64,000 bases of DNA from Lysobacteraceae bacterium 2PB (GCA_005502915.1 SCMT01000007.1:1-64000), one strand, 5' to 3'. Numbered from the stretch's first letter, positions 1 to 8,593 are shown. Numbers and translations: made by a program. Notes: a model not told the origin generated them from the letters alone.

Positions 1-486
1 GGCACGGCGGCGTTCCGGGTCGATGAACCCGCTGGAACGTCGACGTTCAACACGAAGCTGAGGTTCGACGACGCCACACATCTCAACGCCGACTGGCTGC
101 GCACGCGCGAGGGCCAGGTCTACGGGGCGGATGGTGCCTTCAAGCTCGGCAAGGATGGCAACGGCACGGCGGCGTTCCGGGTCGATGAACCCGCTGGAAC
201 GTCGACGTTCAACACGAAGCTGAGGTTCGACGACGCTACGCATCTCAACGCCGACTGGCTGCGCACGCGCGAGGGTCAGGTGTACGGGGCGGACGGCGCT
301 TTCAAGCTCGGCAAGGATGGCAATGGCACGGCGGCGTTCCGGGTCGATGAACCGGCTGGAACGTCGATGTTCAACACGAAGCTGAGGTTCGACGACGCCA
401 CACATCTCAACGCCGACTGGCTGCGCACGCGCGAGGGCCAGGTGTACGGGGCGGATGGTGCCTTCAAGCTCGGCAAGGATGGCAGC
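1..486 (+). repeat. Three 162-bp in-frame tandem repeats (54 codons each)
   Basis: Units run 1-162, 163-324 and 325-486. A fourth, diverged unit of 159 bp covers 487-645 and a fifth of 162 bp covers 646-807. Units 1 and 2 differ at 8 bases, all synonymous. Unit 3 differs from unit 1 at four codons, giving two amino-acid changes (T to M in the GTS-FNT stretch, N to S at the unit end). The near identity implies recent duplication or ongoing gene conversion. The array probably continues upstream of the window, and its copy number may vary between strains. Confidence 0.95.
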
Positions 487-1674
487 GGCACGGCGGCCTT
501 CCGGGTCGATGAACCCGCCGGCACCTCGATGTTCAACACGAAGCTCAGGTTTTCCGAGGGCTACAGCCTCAATGCCGACTACACCGGTACGCGGCTGGGC
601 GCGGTCTATGGCGCCGACACGGCCTTCAAGCTGGGCAAGGGCGAAGGGACGGGCGCGTTTCGTGTCGATGAGCCTGCCGGGACGTCGTCGATGAATGCCC
701 GGCTGCGCTTCGACAATGGCGATCGCGTCTCGTTCGATCTCGACAAGGGGCGCAACGGTGCGGTGATCGGTGCGGATGCGGCTTTCGGGTTCGGCCGTGG
801 CGCCAGCGGTCAGTTCGGCCTGCGCATCGATCAGCCCGCGGGTATCGCGGAATACCGGCTCGGCGCGGAGTTCGCCAATGGCGACAAGCTCCGGGCGGGG
901 CTGGGTACCGGTCCGCAAGGCGCTTCGCTCAATCTGGGCGGGAACCTGGGGTTCGCCAACGGTGCAGGTGCACTGGCGTTGGATGGAACCTTCGGGCCGA
1001 AGACGTCCTTCGGTGCGGCAGTCGATTATCGCAATCCGCACATGGCGCTCGGCGGGCAGGTGCGGTTCGACAACAACAGCGGTCCGCTTCGCATGTCCGA
1101 ATTCGGTGCGACGTTCCGCACGGTCGACAATCCGCGACACCAGTTCTCGCTGGAAGCCGGGTATCGCCCGGAGGCCCGTGATGCCTTCGTGAAAGTCGGC
1201 TGGACTTTCACCTTCGGCGGCGGCGGTTCGCGTCCGGCGAAGCCGATCGAATCGATGCCGGAACCCGCGTTGCGCGAGCAGCCGTCGCCGATCGCGGCAG
1301 TGCCGGCGCGGACCCTGCTGCCGGCAGCGGACCAGGCGCTGCACGAGGCCGCGCTGGCCGGCGTTCGGCGGCTGAATGCGGGTGGCGCAGGATTGCCAGT
1401 CGAGGAAACGGCGGCGAGCCTGGCCGTGCTGGCGAAGCAGCAGGGGCTGCGCGGCATCGGCTATGTGGAACTGGGCGCGCCGATGGAGGGCGGTCGACAG
1501 AACGTGTTCATCGGCGAAGGCGACCCGGGCGATCCGGCGGGGCGTCGTGCCTTCATGGCGCGCGACCTGGCAGTCGCGACACCCGTACAGGACAGCCTGT
1601 CGAAGCTCGCGGCCCAGACGGGAAGCGAAGCGCTGGACGCCGCGACGCCCGCAAGGCGTTCGATGATCCCGTGA
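1..1674 (+). CDS. Repeat protein with C-terminal XVIPCD-like T4SS signal domain (5' partial)
   Basis: The frame is open from base 1, so the start lies upstream; 557 residues are visible. The first ~270 residues are 53-54 residue repeats beginning GTAAFRVDEPAG and ending YGADGAFKLGKDG. They alternate hydrophobic and polar residues and look beta-rich. More divergent beta segments follow and end in VKVGWTFTF, like the last strand of an outer-membrane barrel. A Pro-rich linker (about residues 405-435) leads to a ~110-residue C-terminal domain with ADQALHEAALAGVRRL, GLRGIGYV and VFIGEGDPGDPAGRR, then TPVQDSLSKL. That order matches the XVIPCD, the signal domain of Xanthomonadales type IV effectors (GLxRIDHV and FAVQG..DPA..R motifs). 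I infer an antibacterial effector or surface protein delivered by an X-T4SS. The activity of the repeats is unknown. No immunity gene is visible; if present it may lie upstream. Confidence 0.72.
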   Translation, partial: GTAAFRVDEPAGTSTFNTKLRFDDATHLNADWLRTREGQVYGADGAFKLGKDGNGTAAFRVDEPAGTSTFNTKLRFDDATHLNADWLRTREGQVYGADGAFKLGKDGNGTAAFRVDEPAGTSMFNTKLRFDDATHLNADWLRTREGQVYGADGAFKLGKDGSGTAAFRVDEPAGTSMFNTKLRFSEGYSLNADYTGTRLGAVYGADTAFKLGKGEGTGAFRVDEPAGTSSMNARLRFDNGDRVSFDLDKGRNGAVIGADAAFGFGRGASGQFGLRIDQPAGIAEYRLGAEFANGDKLRAGLGTGPQGASLNLGGNLGFANGAGALALDGTFGPKTSFGAAVDYRNPHMALGGQVRFDNNSGPLRMSEFGATFRTVDNPRHQFSLEAGYRPEARDAFVKVGWTFTFGGGGSRPAKPIESMPEPALREQPSPIAAVPARTLLPAADQALHEAALAGVRRLNAGGAGLPVEETAASLAVLAKQQGLRGIGYVELGAPMEGGRQNVFIGEGDPGDPAGRRAFMARDLAVATPVQDSLSKLAAQTGSEALDAATPARRSMIP

Positions 1675-1694
1675 TGCACTGATCACGGCAGGGA

Positions 1695-1718
1695 AACCGG
1701 GCGCAGCGGCGCCCGGTT
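1695..1718. terminator. Bidirectional hairpin terminator
   Basis: A 10-bp perfect stem (AACCGGGCGC / GCGCCCGGTT) with an AGCG loop lies between the convergent repeat-protein gene and the minus-strand membrane-protein gene. Weak T-runs on either side fit a terminator used from both directions. Confidence 0.65.
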
Positions 1719-1743
1719 CCTGAAAGCAGCAGTCGCGTCCCGG

Positions 1744-2499
1744 TCAGCCGAGCAGCTTGCGGGCCTTCACCGCGCCGCAGGCGATCAGCCCGAAACCGAG
1801 CAGCCAGCCGGCGTCGATCGGGGAGCCGGTGGTGTACTGCTCGATGCCGACCAGGTAGGTGTAGAGCTGGTTGGCGATGAAATAGAGGATGATCCCGCCC
1901 ACCACGTACCACCAGGACGTGGCCACGTCGCCGCCGCGGAATGCGCTGGCGGTCAGCAGGGTGACGGCGATCAGGATGGGGTCGAACAGGAGGTAACCGA
2001 TGGACACCAGGATCATGAAGAGTCCCGGGTCCGACAGTCCTTTGGCGTTCGCCAGCCAGGCGATGTAGCCGAAGATCGCCAGCGCGGCGAGGGCGAGCGC
2101 CTTGCCCCACACCGGCGATTCGAGGCCGGCCGAGCGCTTGAACAGGAGCAGGCCGATGGTCATCAGCGGCGGCGCGAGCAGGTAGAACGGGTCGGCCAGC
2201 GAAGGGTAGGGCGTGTCTTCGCCGGCATTGAGGATCGGATAGGCCGCGAAGATACCTGCCGCGATGGCCCAGGCGAGCAGGCCGGCGCCGATCGCGCCCC
2301 AGACCTTGCCAAGCGGGCTCTGCGCCGGGAAGGCGCGCATCGTCGCGAAGCAGTAGAACGAGGATGTCAGGGTGACGAGCACCTGCCCTGCATTCGAGTA
2401 GTAGAGGCGCGTGGTCGGATCCACTCCGAGGAGGGGCATGACCAGTAGGCCTGCGCTGACGAGCAGCCAGAGCGAGGCCAACAGACGATTCGCGGACAT
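1744..2499 (-). CDS. Multi-pass integral membrane protein, function unknown
   Basis: 251 residues with about eight hydrophobic segments spread over the whole length, and no soluble catalytic domain. The stretch SLADPFYLLAPPLMTIGLLL resembles the transmembrane sensor modules found in front of GGDEF or kinase domains, but no output domain follows, so it may be a free-standing sensor or an unrelated membrane protein. The ATG at 2499 has a GGAGAG Shine-Dalgarno sequence. It lies 67 bp downstream of the 217-residue gene on the same strand and is probably co-transcribed with it. Its position next to the effector-like gene raises the possibility of an immunity role, but nothing in the sequence shows that. 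Confidence 0.7.
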   Translation of the reverse strand: MSANRLLASLWLLVSAGLLVMPLLGVDPTTRLYYSNAGQVLVTLTSSFYCFATMRAFPAQSPLGKVWGAIGAGLLAWAIAAGIFAAYPILNAGEDTPYPSLADPFYLLAPPLMTIGLLLFKRSAGLESPVWGKALALAALAIFGYIAWLANAKGLSDPGLFMILVSIGYLLFDPILIAVTLLTASAFRGGDVATSWWYVVGGIILYFIANQLYTYLVGIEQYTTGSPIDAGWLLGFGLIACGAVKARKLLG

Positions 2500-2566
2500 C
2501 GGGACTCTCCTTCCGGGACGTTGGGATGCGGGCGGGGGAGGCGGGTGCGAGGGGGGCAGTGGCGCT

Positions 2567-3220
2567 TCAGCTGCGACGGTTCAGTCGTTCGGATTCGAGG
2601 CGATCGTAGAGCGGGCGGAACAGGGCTTCGGCCTTGCCCGCACCAAGCATGACCGAGACGTGCTGCTGGCATTGCAGCAGGAACTCGTGCGGGCGTTCCG
2701 CAGGCGGGTGGAGGCGCGCGAAGTCGTCGATCTTGCGTGCGGCGCCGACACCGAACAGCGGCTCCAGCAGCTTCAGCGCTTCGCTGCGCAGTTCGATGCT
2801 GGGCGCGGCGAGGATCGCCACGAACTGCGCGGTCGAACCTGGGGCAGGGGCAGGCTCGGCTGGGCGGGGCGCGGGGGCTGCGGTGGCTGGCGGCGGTGCC
2901 GCGGCCGCACGACGGACGTGTTCGCGGAACTCCGCGATCAGCTGCGCCAGGTCGACCAGAGCCATATGCGGCGCCGGGCGGACTTCGCTCATCTGCAGCG
3001 AGGCGACCTTGACCAGCTTGAGCGTGGCGATGGCGGCGATGGATGCGGCGGCATCGGATGCACCGTGGTCGATGTGGGCGCGCACGCCGTGATCGACCAG
3101 GATCGCGCCGTTGCGCAGGGCAACGCCGTCTTCACCGACGTAGTAATAGGACACCTTCGCGCTCGCGCCGCTGTCGGCCAGCGACTGGAGCGTGTCGCAC
3201 AGACCTTGCAGATCCGCCAT
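2567..3220 (-). CDS. Hypothetical two-domain cytoplasmic protein
   Basis: 217 residues, no signal peptide or membrane segment. An N-terminal alpha/beta region (1-100; VSYYYVGEDGVALRNGAILVDHG) is faintly like DUF4388/roadblock-type modules of bacterial regulators. A Pro/Ala-rich linker (about 105-130) joins it to a helical C-terminal region (133-210). The ATG at 3220 follows a GGGGAG Shine-Dalgarno sequence. It is the first gene of a likely two-gene unit with the membrane protein downstream. I do not recognise the family with certainty. The layout suggests a signalling or adaptor protein working with a membrane partner. Confidence 0.65.
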   Translation of the reverse strand: MADLQGLCDTLQSLADSGASAKVSYYYVGEDGVALRNGAILVDHGVRAHIDHGASDAAASIAAIATLKLVKVASLQMSEVRPAPHMALVDLAQLIAEFREHVRRAAAAPPPATAAPAPRPAEPAPAPGSTAQFVAILAAPSIELRSEALKLLEPLFGVGAARKIDDFARLHPPAERPHEFLLQCQQHVSVMLGAGKAEALFRPLYDRLESERLNRRS

Positions 3221-3401
3221 GGCTCCCCCTCGATGGTTGCCGGCGCCGCAGGCGGGCGCCCCGATCGCAACACTCGTCCTTGTGTCGTCAGGACATTAGC
3301 CCAGTCGCGACGCGAGAACAAGGCGGGCGAATGTGCGTCGTGGCGCATGGCGCCGGGTGTCCCGACGCCATGGCGATGGTGATGCGGACGCTGCCGCCGG
3401 A

Positions 3402-5024
3402 TCAGAGGTTCTGGTAGTTCGGGCCCGAGCCGCCTTCCGGCGTGACCCAGTCGATGATCTGGTAGGGATCCTTGATGTCGCAGGTCTTGCAGTGCACGCA
3501 GTTGGCGGCATTGATCTGCAGGCGCTTGCCTGCTTCGTCGTCGACGATCTCGTACACGCCGGCCGGGCAGAACCTCGTGCAGGGATTGCCGTATTCCTCG
3601 GCGCAGCGGGTCACGCAGACCGAGGTGTCGCGCACCTTCAGGTGCACAGGCTGGTCCTCGTCGTGCTCGGTGGCGGCGAAATAGACGCCGGCGAGGCGGT
3701 CGCGCGGGGCCAGGGTGCGGTCGACGTAATCGCGCTTCGGCTTTTCTGCGTCGGAGAGCTTCTGCAGCGACGACCAGTCGGCCTTGTTCTTCAGCGTCCA
3801 CGGCGAAGCGCCGCCGGTGACGGTTTCCCAGGCCGCGTTGAGCATGCCGAACCAGAGGCCGCGCTTGAAGCCGGGCTTCACGTTGCGGACCTTCTTCAGC
3901 TCGGCCATCGCGTCGGACGCGCGCAGCTTCGCGTCGAAACCGGCCGGGGACAGCTGCGAGGCGACCAGGTGTTCGGCGGCGAGCATGCCGCTTCGGATCG
4001 CCTGGTGCGTGCCCTTGATCTTCGGCACGTTGAGCAGGCCGGCGGTGTCGCCGATCAGCAGCGCGCCGGGCATCTCCACCTTGGGCAGCGACTGCCAGCC
4101 GCCGGTCACGATCGCGCGTGCACCGGCGGAGACGATGCTGCCGCCTTCGAGCAGCGGCTTGACCATCGGATGGTTCTTCCACTGCTGGAAGGCTTCCCAC
4201 GGCTTGTAGTCGGGATCGCGGTAGTCGAGGCCGCTGACGTAGCCGAGCGCGATCCGGCCCTTGTCCAGGTGATACAGGAAGCTGCCGCCGTAGGTGTGGC
4301 TGTCGGCGGGCCAGCCGAAGCTGTGCACGATCTTGCCGGGCGTGACGCGGTCTTCCGGCACCTGCCACAGTTCCTTGATGCCGATCGAATAGCCCTGCGG
4401 GTCGCTGTCCTTGTCGAGCTGGAACTTCTGGACGAGGCGCTTGGTGAGGTGGCCGCGCGCGCCCTCGGCGAGCACGGTGACCTTGGCGCGGATGTCGATG
4501 CCGGCGGTGAAGCCGGGCTTGTGCGACCCGTCCTTGGCCACGCCCATGTCGCCGATGCGCACGCCGACCACGCTGCCGTCCTCGGCATGCAGGGTTTCGG
4601 CGGCGGCGAAGCCCGGGTAGATCTCCACGCCCAGCGCTTCGGCCTGCGGCGCCAGCCAGGCGCACATCGCGCCGAGGCTGACGATGACGTTGCCGTGGTT
4701 GTTCATGCCCGGCGGCACCGGCAGCTTGCGACCACCGGTCTTCGTGAGCAGCCAGAATTCGTCTTCGGTCGCCGGCACGCAGATCGGCGGCGGGTTGTCG
4801 CGCCACTGCGGCAGCAGCTTGTCGAGCGGGCCGGTCTCGATCACCGCGCCGGAGAGGATCTGCGCGCCGATGGTCGAAGCCTTCTCGATCACGCAGACGC
4901 TGATCTCGGGATTCAGCTGCTTGAGGCGGATCGCGAACGCCAGGCCGGCCGGGCCGGCGCCGACGGTGACGACGTCGTACTCCATGACGTCGCGTTCGAC
5001 ATCGGTCTGCGCGTGTTGGCTCAT
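3402..5024 (-). CDS. Electron transfer flavoprotein-ubiquinone oxidoreductase (ETF-QO)
   Basis: 540 residues, the usual length. It moves electrons from reduced ETF (fatty-acid and amino-acid dehydrogenases) through FAD and a 4Fe-4S cluster to ubiquinone at the inner membrane. The N-terminus has the FAD-binding DVVTVGAGPAGL. The C-terminus has a cysteine-rich 4Fe-4S region with RFCPAGVYEI and NCVHCKTCDIKDP, ending GPNYQNL. The open frame extends far upstream to 5669, but that part runs antisense to alkB. The ATG at 5024 (MSQHAQTDV) fits family length; an internal ATG at 4985 (MEYDVV) is the alternative. No etfAB genes lie next to it. Confidence 0.93.
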   Translation of the reverse strand: MSQHAQTDVERDVMEYDVVTVGAGPAGLAFAIRLKQLNPEISVCVIEKASTIGAQILSGAVIETGPLDKLLPQWRDNPPPICVPATEDEFWLLTKTGGRKLPVPPGMNNHGNVIVSLGAMCAWLAPQAEALGVEIYPGFAAAETLHAEDGSVVGVRIGDMGVAKDGSHKPGFTAGIDIRAKVTVLAEGARGHLTKRLVQKFQLDKDSDPQGYSIGIKELWQVPEDRVTPGKIVHSFGWPADSHTYGGSFLYHLDKGRIALGYVSGLDYRDPDYKPWEAFQQWKNHPMVKPLLEGGSIVSAGARAIVTGGWQSLPKVEMPGALLIGDTAGLLNVPKIKGTHQAIRSGMLAAEHLVASQLSPAGFDAKLRASDAMAELKKVRNVKPGFKRGLWFGMLNAAWETVTGGASPWTLKNKADWSSLQKLSDAEKPKRDYVDRTLAPRDRLAGVYFAATEHDEDQPVHLKVRDTSVCVTRCAEEYGNPCTRFCPAGVYEIVDDEAGKRLQINAANCVHCKTCDIKDPYQIIDWVTPEGGSGPNYQNL

Positions 5025-5117
5025 CTGGCTGCTCCGGCTGGGGCGATCGGTTCTGGACGGGAGTTGTCGCAAGCCGTCGATTTTCGCGGTTTGCGGCGGC
5101 CGGGGCAAATCGGCAGC

Positions 5118-5750
5118 ATGCGCATGATGCCTATCGGAACGATGTCTACGGATCGCAGCCTCGAACCCCTGGAACTGCCGGGTGCCGACCTGCGCCTGGC
5201 GCCGGGCTGGCTGGCGGCGGACGAGGCCGACGCGCTGTTCGCGCAGCTGCGGCAGGACATCCCGTGGGAATGCCACCGCATCCGCATGTTCGGGCGCGAG
5301 GTCGACTCGCCGCGCCTGAGCTGCTGGATCGGCGACCCCGAGGCGGTCTACACCTACTCGCGCACCCGTTTCGTGCCGCATCCGTGGCCGGCGAGCCTGC
5401 AGCCGCTGCGCGAGCGCTTGTCGGACGCACTGGGCATCGGGTTCAACAGCGTGCTGGCGAACCTGTACCGCGATGGCCGCGACCGGATGGGCTGGCACAG
5501 CGACGACGAGCCTGAGCTGGGGCCGCGCCCGGTGATCGCCTCGGTCAGCCTGGGCGCGACGCGGCGGTTCTCCCTCAAGCCACGGGCCGGCGGGGCATCC
5601 CGGCACCTCGACCTGCCGCACGGCAGCCTCCTGGTGATGGCCGGCGACACCCAGTCGGCCTGGCGGCACGCCCTGGCGGGAACCGCGCGGCCGGTGGGGG
5701 CGCGGATCAACCTGACCTTCCGGTGCATCCGCGCACCGACAAGTCGCTGA
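5118..5750 (+). CDS. alkB: AlkB-type alpha-ketoglutarate-dependent dioxygenase
   Basis: About 200 residues, repairing alkylated nucleobases by Fe(II)/2-oxoglutarate oxidative demethylation. Visible marks are the iron ligands in [11 protein letters not shown] (HxD), a distal His region (AWRHALAG) and the 2OG-binding RINLTFR near the C-terminus. The substrate lid shows [14 protein letters not shown]. The size and compact form resemble the AlkB2/ALKBH2-like group. In-frame ATGs occur at 5118, 5124, 5127 and 5142; none has a strong Shine-Dalgarno sequence, and 5142 would give 202 residues. It diverges from the ETF-QO gene with a gap of about 94 bp. Confidence 0.9.
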   Translation: MRMMPIGTMSTDRSLEPLELPGADLRLAPGWLAADEADALFAQLRQDIPWECHRIRMFGREVDSPRLSCWIGDPEAVYTYSRTRFVPHPWPASLQPLRERLSDALGIGFNSVLANLYRDGRDRMGWHSDDEPELGPRPVIASVSLGATRRFSLKPRAGGASRHLDLPHGSLLVMAGDTQSAWRHALAGTARPVGARINLTFRCIRAPTSR

Positions 5751-5762
5751 TTCGAAAGGCCG

Positions 5763-5790
5763 GCGCCCGGGCCGCAGGCCCGCCGGGCGC
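5763..5790 (+). terminator. GC-rich hairpin after alkB
   Basis: The outer stem GCGCCCGG / CCGGGCGC encloses an inner GGCC-GCA-GGCC. It starts 12 bases after the alkB stop and has no clear T-tract, so it may be a weak terminator or an mRNA 3' stabiliser. Confidence 0.45.
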
Positions 5791-5823
5791 GCTCGCGCGC
5801 CCCGCCCGCGCGTCGGCCCGACC

Positions 5824-5853
5824 TTGTGCCTGGACCGGTCGGATCGCTACAAT
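5824..5853 (+). promoter_or_regulatory. Sigma70-type promoter for rpoZ
   Basis: TTGTGC at 5824-5829 and TACAAT at 5848-5853 are separated by 18 bp and lie 50 bp before the rpoZ ATG. The -10 sits in the context GCTACAAT, as it does upstream of rpmE2 in this window. Confidence 0.6.
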
Positions 5854-5902
5854 CGCCGGTTCCCACACATCAGACGGACGGCCCTTGGCCGCCGGGAGCC
5901 CC

Positions 5903-6205
5903 ATGGCCCGCATCACCGTTGAAGATTGCCTGCAAGTCGTCGATAACCGTTTCGAGCTCGTGATGATGGCCGCCAAGCGCGCCCGCCAGCTCGCCAATGG
6001 CGTCGAGCCGCAGCTGGACAACAGCGAAGCCAACGACAAGCCCACCGTCCTGGCCCTGCGCGAGATCGCCGCCCGCCGCATCGACCACGGTTTCGTCGAC
6101 GCCGTCGAGAAGGCCGAGCGCGAGCGCAAGGAGCGCGAAGCCCTGGAATGGGCCGCCGCCGAAGTCGTCGCCGACGACGACCTGTCGAAGGGCGACGATC
6201 TGTAA
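5903..6205 (+). CDS. rpoZ: RNA polymerase omega subunit
   Basis: 100 residues starting [21 protein letters not shown], the standard omega N-terminus, with the conserved helix [12 protein letters not shown]. Omega binds beta-prime, helps polymerase assembly and forms part of the ppGpp site 1, which fits its position just upstream of spoT. The ATG at 5903 is set by homology; the open frame continues upstream without a better start. The usual upstream partner gmk is absent; alkB lies there instead. A strong terminator follows, so spoT probably also has its own promoter. Confidence 0.96.
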   Translation: MARITVEDCLQVVDNRFELVMMAAKRARQLANGVEPQLDNSEANDKPTVLALREIAARRIDHGFVDAVEKAERERKEREALEWAAAEVVADDDLSKGDDL

Positions 6206-6247
6206 GCAGCACGCGCCCCAGCACGCGTCTCCGCGTCGCATGTCTTC

Positions 6248-6273
6248 CGAAACCCCGCTCCGGCGGGGTTTCG
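6248..6273 (+). terminator. rpoZ terminator
   Basis: An 11-bp perfect stem (CGAAACCCCGC / GCGGGGTTTCG) with a TCCG loop lies 43 bases after the rpoZ stop. The T-run is part of the descending arm. Confidence 0.75.
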
Positions 6274-6381
6274 TCGTTCAGGGGGCGGCGAAATGACGGC
6301 CGTCGCGCGTTCGTGCTTCCCGCATTCATGAATCGCCGTCGCCGTCTCCCCAATCCGGCGTTTTCCCCTTAGTCTTCAGGC

Positions 6382-8556
6382 ATGAGCCAGCTCGAACCCA
6401 TCGTCTCCGGTCCCACGCCCGCGCCCGCCGCGGAGCTGCCGGAGTACGTCCGCGCGTTGCTGGACGCCGCCGAGTACCTGCCTGCCGAGCAGCGCGACAC
6501 CCTGGTGCGCGCGTGGCGCGTCGGCGCCGATGCGCATGCGGGGCAGATGCGCAAATCCGGCGAACCCTACATCACCCATCCGGTCGCGGCAGCGACGGTG
6601 CTGGCCGAGCAGGGCGTCGATGTCGAGACCCTGGTCGCGGCGATCCTGCACGACACCATCGAGGACACGCCGCTCACTCGCGAGGACATCGCCGAACCGT
6701 TCGGCGCGACCGTCGCGGACCTGGTCGAGGGCGTCACCAAGCTCGACAAGCTGCAGTTCCGCGATCGCCAGGAAGCGGCGGCGGAAAGCTTCCGCAAGAT
6801 GATGCTGGCGATGGCGCGCGATCTGCGCGTGATCCTCATCAAGCTCGCCGATCGGCTGCACAACATGCGCACGCTCGGCGCGCAGAGCACAGAGGCGCGG
6901 ACGCGCATCGCGCGGGAGACGCTGGAGATCTACGCGCCGATCGCGCAGCGTCTGGGCATGAACCTGATCAAGGCCGAGTTGCAGGATCTGGGTTTCCGCG
7001 CCCTCCATCCGTGGCGCCATGCCGTGCTGGCGCGACGCATCCGCACCCAGCCGGTGGTGCGTCGCGAGGCGCTGGCGAAGATCGAGGCGCAGCTGGCGCA
7101 GAAGCTGGGCAAGGAAGGCTTCCAGTTCCGCCTGATCGGCCGCATCAAGTCGCCGTGGAGCATCTACACGAAGATGCGTTCGGAGGGAAAGACCTTCGCC
7201 CAGGTGATGGACGTGTTCGGTTTCCGCCTGGTCGTACCCAGCGTGCCGGAGTGCTACCACGCGCTGGGCGTGGTGCATTCGGCGTTCAAGCCGCTGGACG
7301 GGCGCTTCCGCGATTTCATCGCGATCCCGAAGGCGAACGGCTACCAGTCGCTGCACACGGTGCTGTTCGGGCCCTACGGTTCGCCGATCGAGGTGCAGAT
7401 CCGCACCGAGGAAATGGACCTGATCGCCGAGCGCGGCATCGCGGCGCACTGGTCCTACAAGCACGGCGGCGCGGTCAGCGGCGCGCAGAACCGCGCGCAG
7501 TCGTGGGTCGCGAACCTGATCGAATCGCAGCGATCGACCGGCTCGTCGCTGGAGTTCCTCGAAAACGTCAAGATCGACCTGTTCCCCGACGAGGTGTACC
7601 TGTTCACGCCGAAGGGCGACATCATGGCGCTGCCGCGCAACGCGACGACGCTGGATTTCGCCTACGCCGTGCATACCGACGTGGGCAACCACGCCGTCGC
7701 CGCGCGCGTCGACCGCAAGCTGGTGCCGCTGCGCACCAAGCTCAGCAGCGGCCAGTCGGTGGAGATCATCACCGCGAAGTCCGCGGCGCCGAAGCCGCAG
7801 TGGCTGGAGTTCGTGGTCACCGGCAAGGCGCGCACCGGCATCCGCCATCAGCTCAAGCAGCTGGAGCACGAGGATGCGGTGCAGCTGGGCCATCGCATGC
7901 TCGACCGCGCGCTGGAAAGCCTCGGCACCTCGCTCGACCGCCTGCCGTCGGCGCGGCTGGAATCCTTCATCGCGGACCACCGCTATCCGCGACTGGAGGC
8001 GCTGCTCGCCGACATCGCGCTGGGCAACCGCATGCCGGCGCAGGTCGCGCAGGCGCTGGCGCATCGCGGCTCCGGGCGCGACGCGGACGACGAACCGCAG
8101 GCGCGCGTGCCGCAGGGCGAGCAGATCCTGATCACCGGCGCGGAGCGCGGCGTCATCACCTTCGCCAACTGCTGCATGCCGATCCCGGGCGACGAGGTGA
8201 TGGGCTACCACACCGCCGGTCGCGGCATCGTGGTGCACCGCATCGAATGCACCAATGTCGCCGAGTACCGCAAGTCGCCGGACCGCTGGGTGTCGATCGG
8301 CTGGGACCGCGAAGTCAGCGGCGACTTCCACGTCGCGCTGCGCGTGGAGATCGAGAACCGCATGGGCGTGCTCGCCCAGGTCGCAGCGGCCATCGCGCAG
8401 GCCGATTCCAACATCGAAGGCGTCGAGTACCTCGACCGCGACCGCAACATCTCGGTGATCCGCTTCGACATCTCGGTCAGCGACCGCATCCATCTCGCCG
8501 ACGTGATCCGCCGCGTGCGCCGCCTTGCGGTCGTGGTCGGCGTGCAGCGGATGTGA
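6382..8556 (+). CDS. spoT: Bifunctional (p)ppGpp synthetase/hydrolase SpoT
   Basis: 724 residues, a full-length long RSH enzyme that makes and degrades the stringent-response alarmone. Domains in order: HD hydrolase (about 45-200) with HDTIEDT, so the hydrolase looks active; synthetase (about 255-370) with RDFIAIPKANGYQSLHT and VQIRTEEMD; TGS (about 400-465); a helical region with CCMPIPGDEV; and a C-terminal ACT domain (about 650-724). The intact HD box marks it as SpoT/Rel rather than RelA. The ATG at 6382 gives the N-terminus MSQLEPIVSG. The link with rpoZ is classical. Confidence 0.95.
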   Translation: MSQLEPIVSGPTPAPAAELPEYVRALLDAAEYLPAEQRDTLVRAWRVGADAHAGQMRKSGEPYITHPVAAATVLAEQGVDVETLVAAILHDTIEDTPLTREDIAEPFGATVADLVEGVTKLDKLQFRDRQEAAAESFRKMMLAMARDLRVILIKLADRLHNMRTLGAQSTEARTRIARETLEIYAPIAQRLGMNLIKAELQDLGFRALHPWRHAVLARRIRTQPVVRREALAKIEAQLAQKLGKEGFQFRLIGRIKSPWSIYTKMRSEGKTFAQVMDVFGFRLVVPSVPECYHALGVVHSAFKPLDGRFRDFIAIPKANGYQSLHTVLFGPYGSPIEVQIRTEEMDLIAERGIAAHWSYKHGGAVSGAQNRAQSWVANLIESQRSTGSSLEFLENVKIDLFPDEVYLFTPKGDIMALPRNATTLDFAYAVHTDVGNHAVAARVDRKLVPLRTKLSSGQSVEIITAKSAAPKPQWLEFVVTGKARTGIRHQLKQLEHEDAVQLGHRMLDRALESLGTSLDRLPSARLESFIADHRYPRLEALLADIALGNRMPAQVAQALAHRGSGRDADDEPQARVPQGEQILITGAERGVITFANCCMPIPGDEVMGYHTAGRGIVVHRIECTNVAEYRKSPDRWVSIGWDREVSGDFHVALRVEIENRMGVLAQVAAAIAQADSNIEGVEYLDRDRNISVIRFDISVSDRIHLADVIRRVRRLAVVVGVQRM

Positions 8557-8587
8557 GCATGCCGATGTAGGCATGCCGATGTGAGCC
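8550..8587 (+). repeat. 14-bp direct repeat, about 2.7 copies, across the spoT stop
   Basis: GATGTGAGCATGCC (8550-8563) is followed by GATGTAGGCATGCC (8564-8577) and a partial copy GATGTGAGCC (8578-8587). The spoT TGA lies inside the first copy. This looks like slippage duplication at the 3' end of the gene. Confidence 0.8.
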
Positions 8588-8593
8588 TGCGCA

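Noticed and set aside
1-486. 162-bp repeats as non-coding satellite or CRISPR
   Set aside because: Units are exact codon multiples with mainly silent differences and lie in an open coding frame.
5025-5669. 5' extension of the ETF-QO reading frame
   Set aside because: It lies antisense to alkB, and the ATG at 5024 already gives the family length of 540 residues.
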